64,000 nucleotides of DNA, taken from contig NC_088915.1 in NCBI RefSeq assembly GCF_963576675.1, forward strand, positions 32,951,501-33,015,500, written 5' to 3'. Each line of letters opens with the position of its first letter. Within the stretch, counting starts at the first letter, position 1. Under the pieces are notes generated by a model. The model was not told where the DNA came from and did not search any database. It saw nothing but the letters and a program-made list of their open reading frames with translations. The DNA comes from Euphorbia lathyris. Its lineage: Eukaryota; Streptophyta; Magnoliopsida; Malpighiales; Euphorbiaceae. The position numbers were made by a program, and so were the translations under genes. Positions 22,438 through 34,426 of the stretch are shown here, in pieces.

Positions 22438-23831
22438 TTTTGGTCCCGTGTAACGTGATAGTATTAGTTCCAAGGGGGGTTAGGAACTAATTAAACTTTT
22501 TACTTTAAAGGCTGACTTATTTTAGTATTTTAATGATATTACTCAGTTTCTAGGTCAGCTCCGCTGAGTGTGTTTTGAGACAGCTTTAGTCAGTTTACTA
22601 ACTAGAGTTATTTAAGTTGTGAGTTGGGAAGCAACACTTAAGTCGGTTTCCAACTCAGCACTCGGATTACTCAGCTTTAGCGTGTACAGATTATTTTACT
22701 GAGCAGTGTTAAGCAAGCAATACATACATAAATATATTAAGAGAAAGGGTTAGAAGTTACTCAGCAGACTTATCCTGGTTCGGCCTCTCCGCCTACGTCT
22801 AGTCCCCGGAATCCTTCCGAGCTTGTTCAATCCTCTACTGAGCTCTTTAAAGGTAGAGCACAAACCTTTTACAATAGCAACTGAGTATGCAAGAGTACCA
22901 TCCTCTATTCGTCTACTCAATCCTATCTACCACTGAGTACTATAACCGAGTACTCAGCTTCTCTCTACCACTGAGTACTATAACCGAGTACTCAGCTTCT
23001 CTAACCTTTTACAGATGATACAAGAATTGTTCTTACTTAATGAAGAACACTTTAGATGAATAAAATCACTCTAGACTTTTACACATTGATAGGAGTTGGT
23101 GTAAGAGCTTGCTTTTTCTTTTCAGACAGCTTCTATTTTGGATTTTACAAGTGAATTGACTTGAAGAAGATTTGCTTGTCTGTCTGTATCTCTTGTATGC
23201 GTGTCTTATCCAAGTGATGAATTGGCCTTTTTATAGTGATCTTGAGGCACCAATGATTTGAATTCCGACATAGCCGTTGTGGGGAAACGGTCTCCTTTCA
23301 TCATCACTTGGTCAGCTTTCAGAGCTGCAAGCCAATCCTGTCTTCTGTTTTAGACAGGAGCCAGGTTTGTCTTCTTATGCCAGATTTGTCTTCTTACGCC
23401 AGGTTTGTCTTCTAGCCAAAAGTCAGATGGTCCATGCTCTTTCTCGAAAAAGTCTTCAAGACAGATTTCTGAGGCTTCTGATTTGTTTTAGAAATTTGTC
23501 AGACCTTGTCTTCCAAGTTGACGGATCATTGATGCTGACCTGACGTCTACTCAGCTTGACTTAGCGGCTTTGCCTTCAAGCTTTTCTGAAGTTTCTTTTC
23601 GCAAAGCTGAGTTGCATTCTACCCAGCTTCTGCTGTGTGACTTGCTTTTGCTGACTTTGTCTTGTCTTTCTCTTATAGACTTTTAGTTCCTGTTCTCGTT
23701 AGTTAACTCACTCAACATTGAACAAACTCATTAGTACAATTAAATCAAAGCACTTAAATTTAATTGTTTAATCATGGGATTAACTCAAATAATTTTGTCA
23801 AATCAAAATCATGTGGAAATGTGTTTCAATA
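22438..23831 (-). repeat. 3' LTR of the SIRE-like element
   Basis: About 1394 bp. It aligns along its length with 60920-62126 and then continues about 195 bp further, the part the other copy lacks. Both termini look mutated from TG..CA: the left end reads TTTTGGTCCC where the other copy has TGTTGGTCCC, and the start reads TATTGAAAC just after a GGGGGAGTT purine tract. It contains tandem CACTGAGTACTATAACCGAG repeats at 22930-23000. Confidence 0.85.
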
Positions 23832-24375
23832 AACTCCCCCATTTTGATGTTGGAAAAAATATTCAACAAGGAACTCAGTGTTGAGCTCCCCCATGATAGT
23901 TGACCTTTTATGTTCTTCTGAAAATACTCCCCCGTGAGGGTTGGATCTACTGACTTAGTTTAACTCTAAACCTTTTAAGATCTAATCGAGAGAAACCAAG
24001 GCTTGAATCCACTGACTTAGTTCAATTCTAAACCTTCTAAGATTTAATCGAAATAAGTCTAAGGTCAGCTTCAGAAGTAAGTCAATACATGGAACATTTT
24101 GTTATTACTCAGTTTTGATACTTAGTTAAGTTCAGGTATTAGAGTTGAGGTACGCTGAGTATATTTTACTTGTTTACTTTCCATGTTCACAAGTTTTAAT
24201 TTATTGTTGTTCAATGAGTAGTCATATGAGAAAGGTCAGCACATAGAAAACACAGCATATAAGCATCACATATGTAAATACAGTTTGTAGAATAGATTCT
24301 TGTATATAGATAGTCAGCAAAAAAAAAACTTGCCAGATACAAAATACAAGTTTCAAGCTAAGTCTAGTTATAGTT
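23832..24375 (-). other. SIRE-like 3' untranslated region and polypurine tract
   Basis: Non-coding stretch between the extra ORF and the 3' LTR. It holds the purine tract AAAATGGGGGAGTT next to the LTR and two more G-rich purine runs further in (minus strand GGGGGAGCTC near 23890 and GGGGGAGTATT near 23930). Confidence 0.6.
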
Positions 24376-24636
24376 CTACTTCTTGATATTGACTTGAACT
24401 TGATTAGTTTTGGGTTTGACTTGGCTTGGCTTGATAGTTCCTTGTTGCTGAGTTTGTTTGCCCGGATTAGCAGAAGTCGAACCAGGAGGCTTCTGCTGAG
24501 TTAGATTTTGAGTTCCTTGAGCTGGCTGCTTATCTTTCTCCCCCGTTTTGCCAGCATCACCAGGCTGAGGGGCAGAAGTATAGAACTAACCCATCTGAAC
24601 AGCACAAGTTAAGATAGTTGAATATTGTTGCATGTT
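24376..24636 (-). pseudogene. C-terminal end of the SIRE-like extra ORF
   Basis: This continues the frame that is broken at 52648 by the Tat insertion; the target duplication ATGTT is the shared boundary. It encodes a Gln/Pro/Thr-rich tail (SAPQPGDAGKTGEKDKQPAQ, QNLTQQKPPG) that ends at the stop at 24376, with one earlier TAG. No domain recognised. Confidence 0.65.
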
Positions 24637-27515
24637 TGTTAGACGAGGTGCCGCGGCCTAATCTCCCGGGCGGACCGGGGGGTGGACAACCTCATGGCGA
24701 CGTAAGCGGTGATTGGCGCCGAAAGCAACCAATCGTGGAATCAAGCTGCTCGGCAGGATCGGAGCTCGGAGATATGGAAGAGTCGCCACCCACGAATGGG
24801 AAAATGAACACCGATCCCTTGCGGGAGACCGGTGTGGGTTCGGGAAACTTAGGTACGAGCCGAGAAGGCTAGCTCCTTTTCGGAGAAAGGCTACTAGGCA
24901 CCCCGACATCGCCCGGTTATGAACCACCAGCCTCCTACTCAGCATGTTAGGCGATAACGGACTAATCGTATACTTCTTTAAGTTTAAAATTCATTTGAAA
25001 CCCTTTTCTTTCTCTTTTTAGAAACCGTTTTGAGCATATATTATTGAAAAGCCATATTAGTAAAGAATCACTCATTTACGTTATACATACACAGAGAGGG
25101 GGGAGAAAGAAGTGATTTATTTACAACCGCATTTAAAGGTCATGTTGTGTGTTTATTCTACACTAACTTATTCCCCCAAAACGAGTTTATTTATATGGTT
25201 CGCACCTTAATCGCCGTTGGAACGACTTAGGTGCGTTTTAAAACCCCGTTTGATGAGGTTTACCCGAATCACCGTTGGAACGACTCAAGTATTTGAAAAC
25301 GTTTGAGATAAAAACCTTTTAATGAGAAAACGTGGTTAAACATACAAGTCAATTTTATTTTGTACAAATCCTTTAAGAAAGTGATTCAAAAATTCTATTA
25401 TTCACAAAGAAAATGATTTTAATTACAATGTTCGCTTAATCCGCCTTTGGAACGGATTAAGGTTTTAAAACGTGGTGTTTTGAAAACGATTTGAACTATT
25501 GCAAAAAAAACAACTCTATTTATTTACATTAGGAATCTCTAAAAATTCATTAGTTTAAATGATTAAGTTGAAAAACTCTCTTTTTGTGATTTATTTTCCC
25601 CACTTATTTAATGGACTCTCTACCTATTATAATTACATTAATAAACCCATTTAAACTAATATTCACACTCAAATAATACTCATTTGGAACATGGACCCAT
25701 GAATGGGCCAAAAGAATAAAGAAAATAATTTAGACATATATGTATATACATTTAAATCAAAAAAGAAGATATGAAAATAAGAGTTAACACAAAAGAAACT
25801 ATATGTATATGAAAATAATAGGTAAATCTTATGAATAAGGAAATAACATTTACCCAAAAATAATTTCATTCAATAATCAACAAAATAACCCAAATGTCCC
25901 AACACTATATATATACACATAACTAATATAGTTTTAAATACCAAAAATAACATATACTAATGTCTATCAATTATTTCTCAAAATATCAAATAACTATCAT
26001 TTAAAACATAGCCTAAATTAATAAAAAGGAAATACATATACATAATTATACTTATATTTAGAAAATAGTATAAAAATGGTATACAAATATTATCAAATAA
26101 TTATATATGCTAAAGGTCCAAAATAATTTGAAAAACATATATTACATAATTATACATATATACATTAAAGGTTAAACGCTTAAAAGTTAGGAAAAAGGGA
26201 CTGAAATGGCATTTTTTACGTTTTGGCAGATTTACCGACGGAAAATCCATCGGTAAACAGCATTTAGTGACAGAATAGGTAAATTACAGCAGCACTCCTA
26301 AGTGTTTCCAGATTTATTCAAAAGCTTTAAAATTAAATCTAATTCAATCGTTTTGGATTTCCGAACTACCAAAAATGGATCATAGTCGAAAACGGAAGTT
26401 CCTAAAACGATGTTTTTATTTTAAAACATTATTTGAAAATTTCTTTTTAAATTAAAAACTTATAATTACAACGTTTTTGATACCCGAACTACCTTTTTAT
26501 CGGATCACGGTTCGTATTGGGATATCAAAACGAGGTTTTTTATTTTAAAACAAAACCGAATTTTATTCAACACGAAATAGAAATTAAATAAATACGCTAA
26601 TTAAATAAAATGTGACAACATAAATAAATAACTAAATAAATAAAAACTATAACATAAAAATAAATAGGAGAAGAAGATAAATAAAATAAAATAAAAGAGA
26701 GTCTAGTCCTCGGATAATACCTTAAATTTGGTATCTGACAGTCGAAGCTGATTGATTCCACGAACCACGATCTTCCGTTTTTAATGAAAATTTAGTAAAA
26801 ATTGAACTTTCGGAAATTTGGAATTTTTGAGAAAAATAATATTTTTCTCAAAAAAATTCCCTCTCTCTCTCTAAAATGTTTAGAGTGAGAAAGGTCTCTC
26901 CAAAAATCCCCTCACCTTTTTTGCATGGGGATCCGTGCCTTTTATAGGCCAACGGGTCCCCGGACCAATGGCCGACACCCAAAGGAAATTGGGCGTCGCC
27001 CATTGGGGTTGGGCGGCCGCCCAACCTTGGGTTGGGCTACCTCCCAACAATGTTGGGCGGCCGCCCAACATTTGTTGGGCGATCGCCCAACGCAAGGTTG
27101 GGCGCCCGCGCCCAACCTTCGTCGGGCGTTCGCCCGACGTGGTTGGGCGCCCGCCCGACGACCCTCGGGGCGTGCCTCGCGCCGTCGGGCGTGCGCACCC
27201 CGCGGCCGCCGAGCGCGCGTTCCACGCCGTCGGACGCTCACACGTCGCGGCCGCCGAATGCGCGCTTCGCGCTACCGGGCGCGTGCGCTCAGCGGCCCAT
27301 GAGAGCGCGCACCGTGCCACCGGACCCGGGCATTGTTCGGACGTCGAGAGCGTGCCACTCGCGGTGCGTCCGACGGACGCTGAGCGCACGTCCCGTGCCG
27401 CCGATTTTCCTTCGCTTATTATTCTTTATATATTTTTTCAAAACTTCCGGAATCAATCGCTTCAACCGTCTTGTTTTCAGGTTTTCGTCACAGGTCCTCC
27501 GACTCGGTGTCTACA
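24637..27515 (-). repeat. 3' LTR of the Tat element
   Basis: 2879 bp; on the minus strand it starts TGTAGACACCGAGTCGGAGG at 27515 and ends CGTCTAACA at 24637. The purine-rich GAAAAGTAGGGGCAAC lies directly outside at 27516-27531. It contains a GC-rich hairpin array (about 27005-27165), a TATA box (26946-26940), and a conserved palindrome at 26231-26257. It is longer than its partner mainly because the partner has lost about 270 bp (counterpart of about 25810-26075). Confidence 0.93.
27005..27165. repeat. Array of short GC-rich hairpins in the Tat 3' LTR
   Basis: About seven units of the form GTTGGGCG-NN-CGCCCAAC, each a perfect or near-perfect inverted repeat, occur at about 20-30 base spacing. 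The two central bases vary (GC, AT, TT, CC) while the arms are kept. Some units use the GTCGGGCG/CGCCCGAC variant. It lies just upstream of the LTR TATA box on the minus strand. Confidence 0.85.
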
Positions 27516-27749
27516 GTTGCCCCTACTTTTCTATTTTGAAAGTGATGTGTGTGTTTCGAAAACGTTTTTTGCTAACATAACACATGCAATGTAAAACATA
27601 TAAAAGTAAAAGACACGTAAAGAGTAGGAGGGATCATACCTGACCTTTGCGCTGCGCGTTCCGGTGTCGTCCTCTGATTCCTTCCATCGTCATCTTCGGA
27701 GTGGCCGTCGATGAATGTTCTTTTCTCGGAATCTAGCGTACGTTGACTA

Positions 27750-28470
27750 TGGGTAAGAATGGCTCAAAAGCAACCTCGGTCGTGGACCGTAGGTAAGATG
27801 GCTAAAAAGCTACCTCGGTCGTGAACCGTAGGTAAAATGGCTAAAAAGCTACCTCGGTCGTGAACCGTAGGTAAGATGGCTAAAGAGCTACCTCGGTCGT
27901 GAACCGTAGGTAAGATGGCTAAAGAGCTACCTCGGTCGTGAACCGTAGGTAAGATGGCTAAAAAGCTACCTCGGTCGTGAACCGTAGGTAAGATGGCTAA
28001 AAAGCTACCTCGGTCGTGGACCGTAGGTAAGATGGCTAAAAAGCTACCTCGGTCGTGAACCGTAGGTAAGATGGCTAAAAAGCTACCTCGGTCGTGAACC
28101 GTAGGTAAGATGGCTAAAGAGCTACCTCGATCGTGAACCGTAGGTAAGATGGCTAAAAAGCTACCTCAGTCGTAAACCGTAGGTAAGATGGCTAAAAAGC
28201 TACCTCGATCGTGAACCGTAGGTAAGAGGGCTAAGAAGCTACCTCGGTCGTGAACCGTAGGTAAGATGGCTAAAAAGCTACCTCGGTCGTGAACCGTAGG
28301 TAAGAGGGCTAAGAAGCTACCTCGGTCGTGAACCGTAGGTAAGATGGCTAAAAAGCTACCTCGGTCGTGAACCGTAGGTAAGATGCCTAAAAAGCTACCT
28401 CGGTCGTGAACTATAGGTAAGAGGGCTAAGAAGCAACCTCGGTCATGAACCGTAGGTAAGATGGCTCAAG
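27750..28470. repeat. 39-bp tandem repeat, about 18 copies
   Basis: Each unit contains CTACCTCGGTCGTGAACCGT followed by AGGTAAGATGGCTAAAAAG. Copies differ by few substitutions (GAACC/GGACC, GATGG/GAGGG, AAAAAG/AAAGAG). It lies between the Tat 3' LTR and the promoter of the antisense gene. There are no spacers, so it is not a CRISPR. Tandem repeats at this place are known in Tat elements such as Retand. Confidence 0.95.
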
Positions 28471-28815
28471 GGCAGAAAAGTTCTTTCTAACGATTCTGAA
28501 TTCTTTTAAAACACCATTGTCTGGAGCTAGTGTCTCGGAGGTTTAATGGGAACGTGTTTTGGTCTGGAATGATATAGACTAATGATTATTTTTCTATCGA
28601 CTATTGTCTGTATTTTGACTGGTGTCACTGTTCTGTAAAAATTGGCTGTTGTCTGGAGTTCATATCTTGGCAATGTTGGTCGTTGTCTGGGAGAAATGCA
28701 GACTGAAACGGACTGCAAATCGGAGGTCTGTGCACCTAGTAATTAATTATTTACTTTTTACCTTTATGTCAAATCGTACTTTTTCACTATTTACGGAAAT
28801 GCCATTCCCTTTTCC

Positions 28816-28823
28816 TATATAAG
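28816..28823 (+). promoter_or_regulatory. TATA box of the antisense gene in the Tat element
   Basis: TATATAAG is followed about 30 bases on by a CT-rich leader (CTTCTCTCTCTTCTTTCTC, 28851-28870) and by the ATG at 28902. This arrangement is a textbook plant core promoter and points away from the 3' LTR. Confidence 0.7.
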
Positions 28824-29218
28824 GTGGTGGGGTTTCATTTCAACCCCACACCTTCTCTCTCTTCTTTCTCTCACTAGACTTCAATTTGGATTATTCTCGG
28901 GATGGATTTAGATGAATGGGATGGCACTAGAGGCATGGACGAGGTTTACGTAAACCTGGATAGAATGGATACATTCCACGACCCTACGACGCATTTGAGC
29001 AGGACACGCTGCAACGAGGTAAGTAATTTCTCACTTTTATTTGATTCGAACTCTAGGCTTTAGCATTCCTATCCGAACATGATTTGCATGCTAACCCTTA
29101 GACTGCCTTAGAGGACTCTAGCTAGAAAACGTGAATTCTTTTATTTACAAGTAGCACTTGTTTATTTTTGTAAGAACGCGCGTTATATGCATGTGAATAG
29201 TGACACTGCGAATTTATG

Positions 29219-29490
29219 CATGCTAACAGTAAAAAACAACGTGAATAGTGAAGACGTGGATAATGCACGTGAATAGTAAAAACGTGAATAATGAAAACTT
29301 AGCTAATGCACATGAATAGTGCTCGTGAATAGTGAAAACGCGAATAATGCACGTGAATAGTAAAAACTTAACTAATGCACGTGAATAGTAAAAACATGAA
29401 TAGTGCACGTGAATAGTGCACATGAATAGTAAAACGTGAATAGTAAAAACTTAGCTAATGCACGTGAATAGTAAAACCTAATCTATGCTC
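29219..29490. repeat. Short AT-rich tandem motif in intron 1 of the antisense gene
   Basis: About 20 irregular copies of a GTGAATAGT(G/A)AAAA / CACGTGAATAGT motif with spacing of roughly 12-15 bases, often next to CTTAGCTAATGCA. It is confined to the 666-bp intron 1. Confidence 0.8.
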
Positions 29491-30734
29491 CTCGTCCCCG
29501 CAGACGAGGGTGGATTAAAGAATTGACTAAACCCTACGTGAATGACCCTACAGGAGAGATTTTTACAGAAAATTGGTCCTAACTGACCGGATGTCTCTAT
29601 GAAAGAATACCTAGTCTTAACGCGTTCTTATCAATTGCATGCTTTAGGAGCTGTATTTAAATTTTCTTGTCTTGTTCTTTTTAGTTCATTGAGATTTTGG
29701 GGACCACCGCCGAGATTCACTCGTGGTACGATAGGCTAGGTGCCGCGGCAAGAGCCCGCGTGCGCGAGTTGGGCTTCGAGCCTTTTATTGCAGCGCTGCC
29801 CCGCACCAACGGGGTATGCGATCATTTTGGCCTACGGGCCTTATGTGAGCGGTGGGTTGACTCGACCCACACCTTCCACCTTTCCTTTGGGGAGATGACC
29901 ATCTCGCCCCGAGATTTTTCGCTGCTGACAGGGTTGCGAGGGAGCAACACTCCCGTTCCTTTCCATTTCGGTATGATGTGACCACGGGTCGACCTTGCTA
30001 GGCTCGCTGCCTTGATTGGACCGGGAGTTCGCCTATACGCCAAATCTACTCCAGCGAAGTTTATTTCCACAGCGAGCCTCTTGAGTCGGCGAGATTTCTG
30101 CGAGACAGATGATACCGACTTGGCGGTTCGCAGCTTCTTAGTGTATACTCTGAGTGAGACGATTTTCCGCACGAAGGGCGGAAAGGTACACGCAGGTCTC
30201 ATTCAGGCGCTCATCGATCTGGATGCAGCGGCTTCCTACGATTGGGCAGGGGCAGGCTTAGCCTTTCTCTACAAGTTTTTGGATCTGACTTGCCGGAAGC
30301 GCAAGGATTTCGGTGGTTACACCTTTGCTCTGCTGGTACGTGACGCCTTCTTGACTTGCCCGTCTTATCTTCTTCGCATTTTTCACACTCCTAGTCCTTG
30401 TTTTTACCGCAGGTGTGGGCGTATGAGAGGCACATCCTTCCCAGCCAGTCTCGATCTCGACCGAGAGTACCGAGGCCGCCTTTCATGACTCGATGGAGGG
30501 ATTTTGACTTGAGCGCCGAAAGAAGTCGGACGGTGCCACGGCTCCTAGATTGGATCGACTCGCTGACCCTCACACGGGTAGATTTTGCCTAATCATGCTC
30601 GGTTTTTGTTTGAGTCTTTCTGACTTTCTCTTTGTGCATTTTTTAGATTAAGTTCAGATGGGACAACCTCGACTTCGGCCCCGATTATACATATGTATCG
30701 ATGATCCAGGAGCAGCAGTGTGTGCTCACCGGCC

Positions 30735-32799
30735 TGTTGGGGTTTTGTGTCCTATAGTCAATTGTTGCAGGATACAAACTTATTGTAAATGAATTGTTCT
30801 TTATATCATTTGTTATAATGAGATATATGTTTTATAACTATATAAAGGCAATCCCTTTTAAGCACTAAATAAAGTCTAATAAAAGGAAATCCGTAAGTTT
30901 GTTTAAAGTGATTATAAAGTGTTCATACAAGCATGAAGTGAGACAAAACTTTATAATAAACTAATAAACTTAAAACCACCCCAAGTCAAGTGATATATTT
31001 AGGATTGATATATCACAGTTGAGACTTGTATGTAACAATGTCTTCTGTCCGACAGAAAGATGATCTCACAAGCTTCATATATATAGATATCTGGACAGTT
31101 ACATAGATCCGGTGAAACGTTGTTCATTAGGATTGGGGATCCGACTTGAGATAACAGGATGGGTAGATTCATCCTTGTCACCTGTTCATCTCATTGGTAT
31201 TAATAGGTATAACTAATCCTCAGACTCAAAGGAATGTTAATTGGTCATCCTGAATTACTGAATGTGAGACTTTGATCGCGTGGTCCCACGATCCTTAACA
31301 GAGATGACTCTGGGGTGTGAACTGCAAAGGTTGGGTGTCACAGGAGGTAATGTCAGGGTAGTTATATATTGGATTGAGCATTTATCACTCCCGATGAATG
31401 AGAGATACATCCAAGGATCGCTTGTGGAAGACTCGACTCTAAACCCTTGCAAGGTGATAGCTTAAGAGTAGAAATTCGGATTTCACTTAACCTATCTTTT
31501 GAGTTGACTCGGCCAATAACAAGTAAAATGAACGTCTCGCTATATATGACTTGACATTACCCATAGTCATAAGATTCAGTTCAAGGATGTAGTTGATAAA
31601 GGATCGTATTATACCGTAACTAATACGGAAGGGTTAACGGCAGAATCAACCTGTCTTCTTAACGGACTCTGGGGGAATGATTACGGACATGCCGATAACA
31701 TGCTCTGTTCATCATTCCGTTATGCAAGGATTAAATATAATTCTTGAAGAAATTAATTTAATAGTTGCATACGGCCAGAAGTAGTAAGAACCTAATGGAT
31801 CACACATAAGACTTGGAAACAAAAGAGAGATGTATCTGATTAATAGATGGAAGCCCAGTTGAGCCCAGTAAGGCCCATGGATAAAGGGGGTCGAAATTAT
31901 ATGTATTAAAGGAAGGGAATTAATTTATTCCACTCTTCCTAATTGGATTAGGATTGTGAAATTAAATTAATTAAGAGATAATCAAGTTAGGAGTTATTAA
32001 TTGGATTAATGTCCTCCTATTATTATCTAACTAGGTTACTTATTATTATCCTAATTATATTAGATATATAGTAAGATAATAATTAGAAATCCTATTCCGA
32101 ATTGGATTGCTATTAAGTAACCTAATCCTATCTAACTAGGGTTTAGAGACAAGATAATATATATACCCCTTACCTAGTGAATTTCGACACACACTCTAGC
32201 CCCACCCCTTGTGATTTTCGAAATCTACTAGCTAGAGAGAGAAAGTGAATTCCATCCCCAAGTTCGTGGACAAGAATTCATTCGGCATTCCATCGATTGA
32301 TTAATCTAATTCATCTCTCTTTCTCCTTGATCTTGTGTTGGTTAATTAGAGGTAATCTATTTTGGTTACATCTCATAAGGGTTGATTCTAATTTAACCTC
32401 ACCGTGTTCACGAAAGAAGAAAAACAATCAAAAGGGAGAAATTCGTTTTTCTTCGCATACATCAGGTCAGTTCACTATTTCGAGGATTTCCGGAGATTGA
32501 ACCGTCGGATCGTCGCGATTTTGGGACAGTAGCTTCTAGACACATTCTTCCACGTTTCCACCGAAGGGATCGTCCGTCGGAGGTCTAGAAGGTCTATTTC
32601 GAATAGGGGCAGATTGGTAAACAGTTTACATCTCCTTTGAAGTTGTGGGCACTTCGTTTGCAACGGTAGATTGATCATCGAAAGGTATATCTTCTTATCC
32701 CTCTTTATATGAAATAACGATTAACGGATCCTATGGTTAAAAGGAAGTAGGCTAAAATTTTTATATTTCCGCTGCTATACCTTAGCCCTATTTCCAACA
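30735..32799 (+). repeat. 5' LTR of the nested Copia element
   Basis: TGTTGGGGTT ... TTTCCAACA, 2065 bp. A possible TATA box is the run ATAATATATATACC near 32155, followed by a CT/CA-rich stretch. Confidence 0.95.
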
Positions 32800-32800
32800 G

Positions 32801-32813
32801 TGGTATCAGAGCC
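32801..32813 (+). other. Primer-binding site (tRNA-iMet type) of the nested Copia element
   Basis: TGGTATCAGAGCC, one base after the LTR. This is the standard initiator-Met primer site of Copia elements. Confidence 0.9.
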
Positions 32814-34426
32814 ATCGTTAAATCCGTTATTTCATATATGGAAATATAGAAGTTTTCAATAGGATTGAATAAATATTTATGGTTAGGATTAATTGACAAA
32901 TAGTATTGATTGATTAATTCTAAAGATAAATAAAGTTTTGATTAATTGTTAATTAAAACTGATTATGCTTATGTTCCTAATTATTTCGGTTGATAATCAT
33001 TATAACAAAATCTATTAGTTTTATGGTTAGATTAATAAAATTAGTTTTATTGATTCTAAAGATAAAACGGAAATCTATTGTAGTTTTTCCTATTTTTGAA
33101 AATCGCTTTTCAACCGTTTTGAAAAACTGATATATATGTGTTTAAAATTAGTTTTGAATATAAAATATATATACATGTTTCGGAAATTAATAGTTTTCTA
33201 TTTTGATTATCAAATGAAAATTCGTTTAAAAGTTTATTTTTACCAAGTTGTAAATCAAAGCGTTAAATGAATTGAAATCAAAATAATTGGGACATGCATA
33301 ATCAACGTTTTGTATGGTTATATTAATCTAAGAATTAATATAAAGATATAAAACGATTAGAAGTAAAATTGGATGAAAGTTAATTTGATAAGTTAATGTG
33401 ATTAACCTAAATATTACATAAGACAGTTATGTAATCAACCAATTAAATTTATTTAATTGAGTCTTTGCATGTTTGGAGTTATGGACATATTTGGACCCTC
33501 TTTTAGTCTTTTGGTATTTTTGAAATAGGGCCTGCGCGTCCTGCCTTTCTACTATCTATTGTAATTTCTCCTCTTATCTGATTCCCTTCAATTCAATTGA
33601 AGTTTTCTTTTAGTAGTATAGAAATTAATATGTAATTTCAAGGCGCCATGGAGAAGACGGAGGACCTAAAGAGAAATATGTAATAGTTAGTATTTCCTTA
33701 GGTTTGCCCTTTTTATTCCGTCTCTGGCTCGACGGAATAATTTAGATGATATGTCCATAACGTCAATGTATGTGTGAATGTATGTCTGATGTATGCTAAA
33801 GCAAATCAAGACTAAGTTAGATTATGAGACTTAAATAAAAATCCCTCATTAAAAAGTTAAGTAAATAAATAAGTTATTAAAATCGGTTGCCCCTCCCTAA
33901 TATTATAATTCAGCCGGCAGTACTGGGGGCCTTTGGGTTGTTGGCAAAAGTCAAGCTCGGGGTCTTATGGTAACACCTGGATTATCGAAAATAGTTATTT
34001 CATGAATATGGGGTAATACTTAAATTAGAGTATGACAATTGGTTGGCAAAAGTCATGTTGTTCATACACTAATGGGCAAAATGGTTGGGATTAATATGAA
34101 TGACATATTAGTTACTAATGTGGTTAGTAACCCAATAACCTAGGAGTCACATTCGAGATGTGATTGATTGAATGAATCTACCTAATGAATGAGACTAGTT
34201 TGTTGGCTAAAGTTAAGGCGAAATCTCAGGAGTTAGGATCCTAGCTCACTAAAGGATTTATGAAATTCTTCGAATTAATATGGAGGGTTATTAATTTGGC
34301 AAAATAGTGGGAGCAATCTGAAATAAATTAAAAGGCCTATAATTTTAGATTGTTATACTTTAAAGCAAATGAATAACATACGTTTACTCTTTCTCACTCT
34401 CAGTTTAATGAAACACTCTTAAAATC
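32814..34426 (+). other. Long untranslated leader of the nested Copia element
   Basis: 1.6 kb of AT-rich sequence without a plausible frame, between the primer site and the gag ATG. Motifs resembling GGTTGGCAAAAGTCA recur near 33938 and 34042. Confidence 0.6.

Noticed and set aside
23277..23543. Plus-strand frame of 88 codons in the SIRE-like LTR (also 61762-62049)
   Set aside because: It is in both LTR copies with no recognisable domain; LTR sequence.
24618..24945. Open frames at the inner end of the Tat LTR (also 50071-50358)
   Set aside because: They lie in the LTR end on both strands, with no domain and no promoter context.
26880..27594. Overlapping open frames of 60-220 codons on both strands in the Tat 3' LTR
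   Set aside because: All frames are open because the DNA is GC-rich and repetitive (hairpin array). The 'proteins' are Arg/Pro/Gly repeats and the same occurs at 51992-52745 and 62109-62607. They are LTR sequence, not genes.
27750..28470. Possible CRISPR array
   Set aside because: The units are directly adjacent copies of one 39-bp sequence without variable spacers, in a plant genome.
29219..29490. Open frame with repeated TIHVHYSCF on the minus strand
   Set aside because: It is the translation of the GTGAATAGT repeat cluster in an intron.
31255..31465. Open frames in the nested Copia LTR (and the same at 38582-38767)
   Set aside because: Present in both LTRs, short, no domain; they are part of the LTR.
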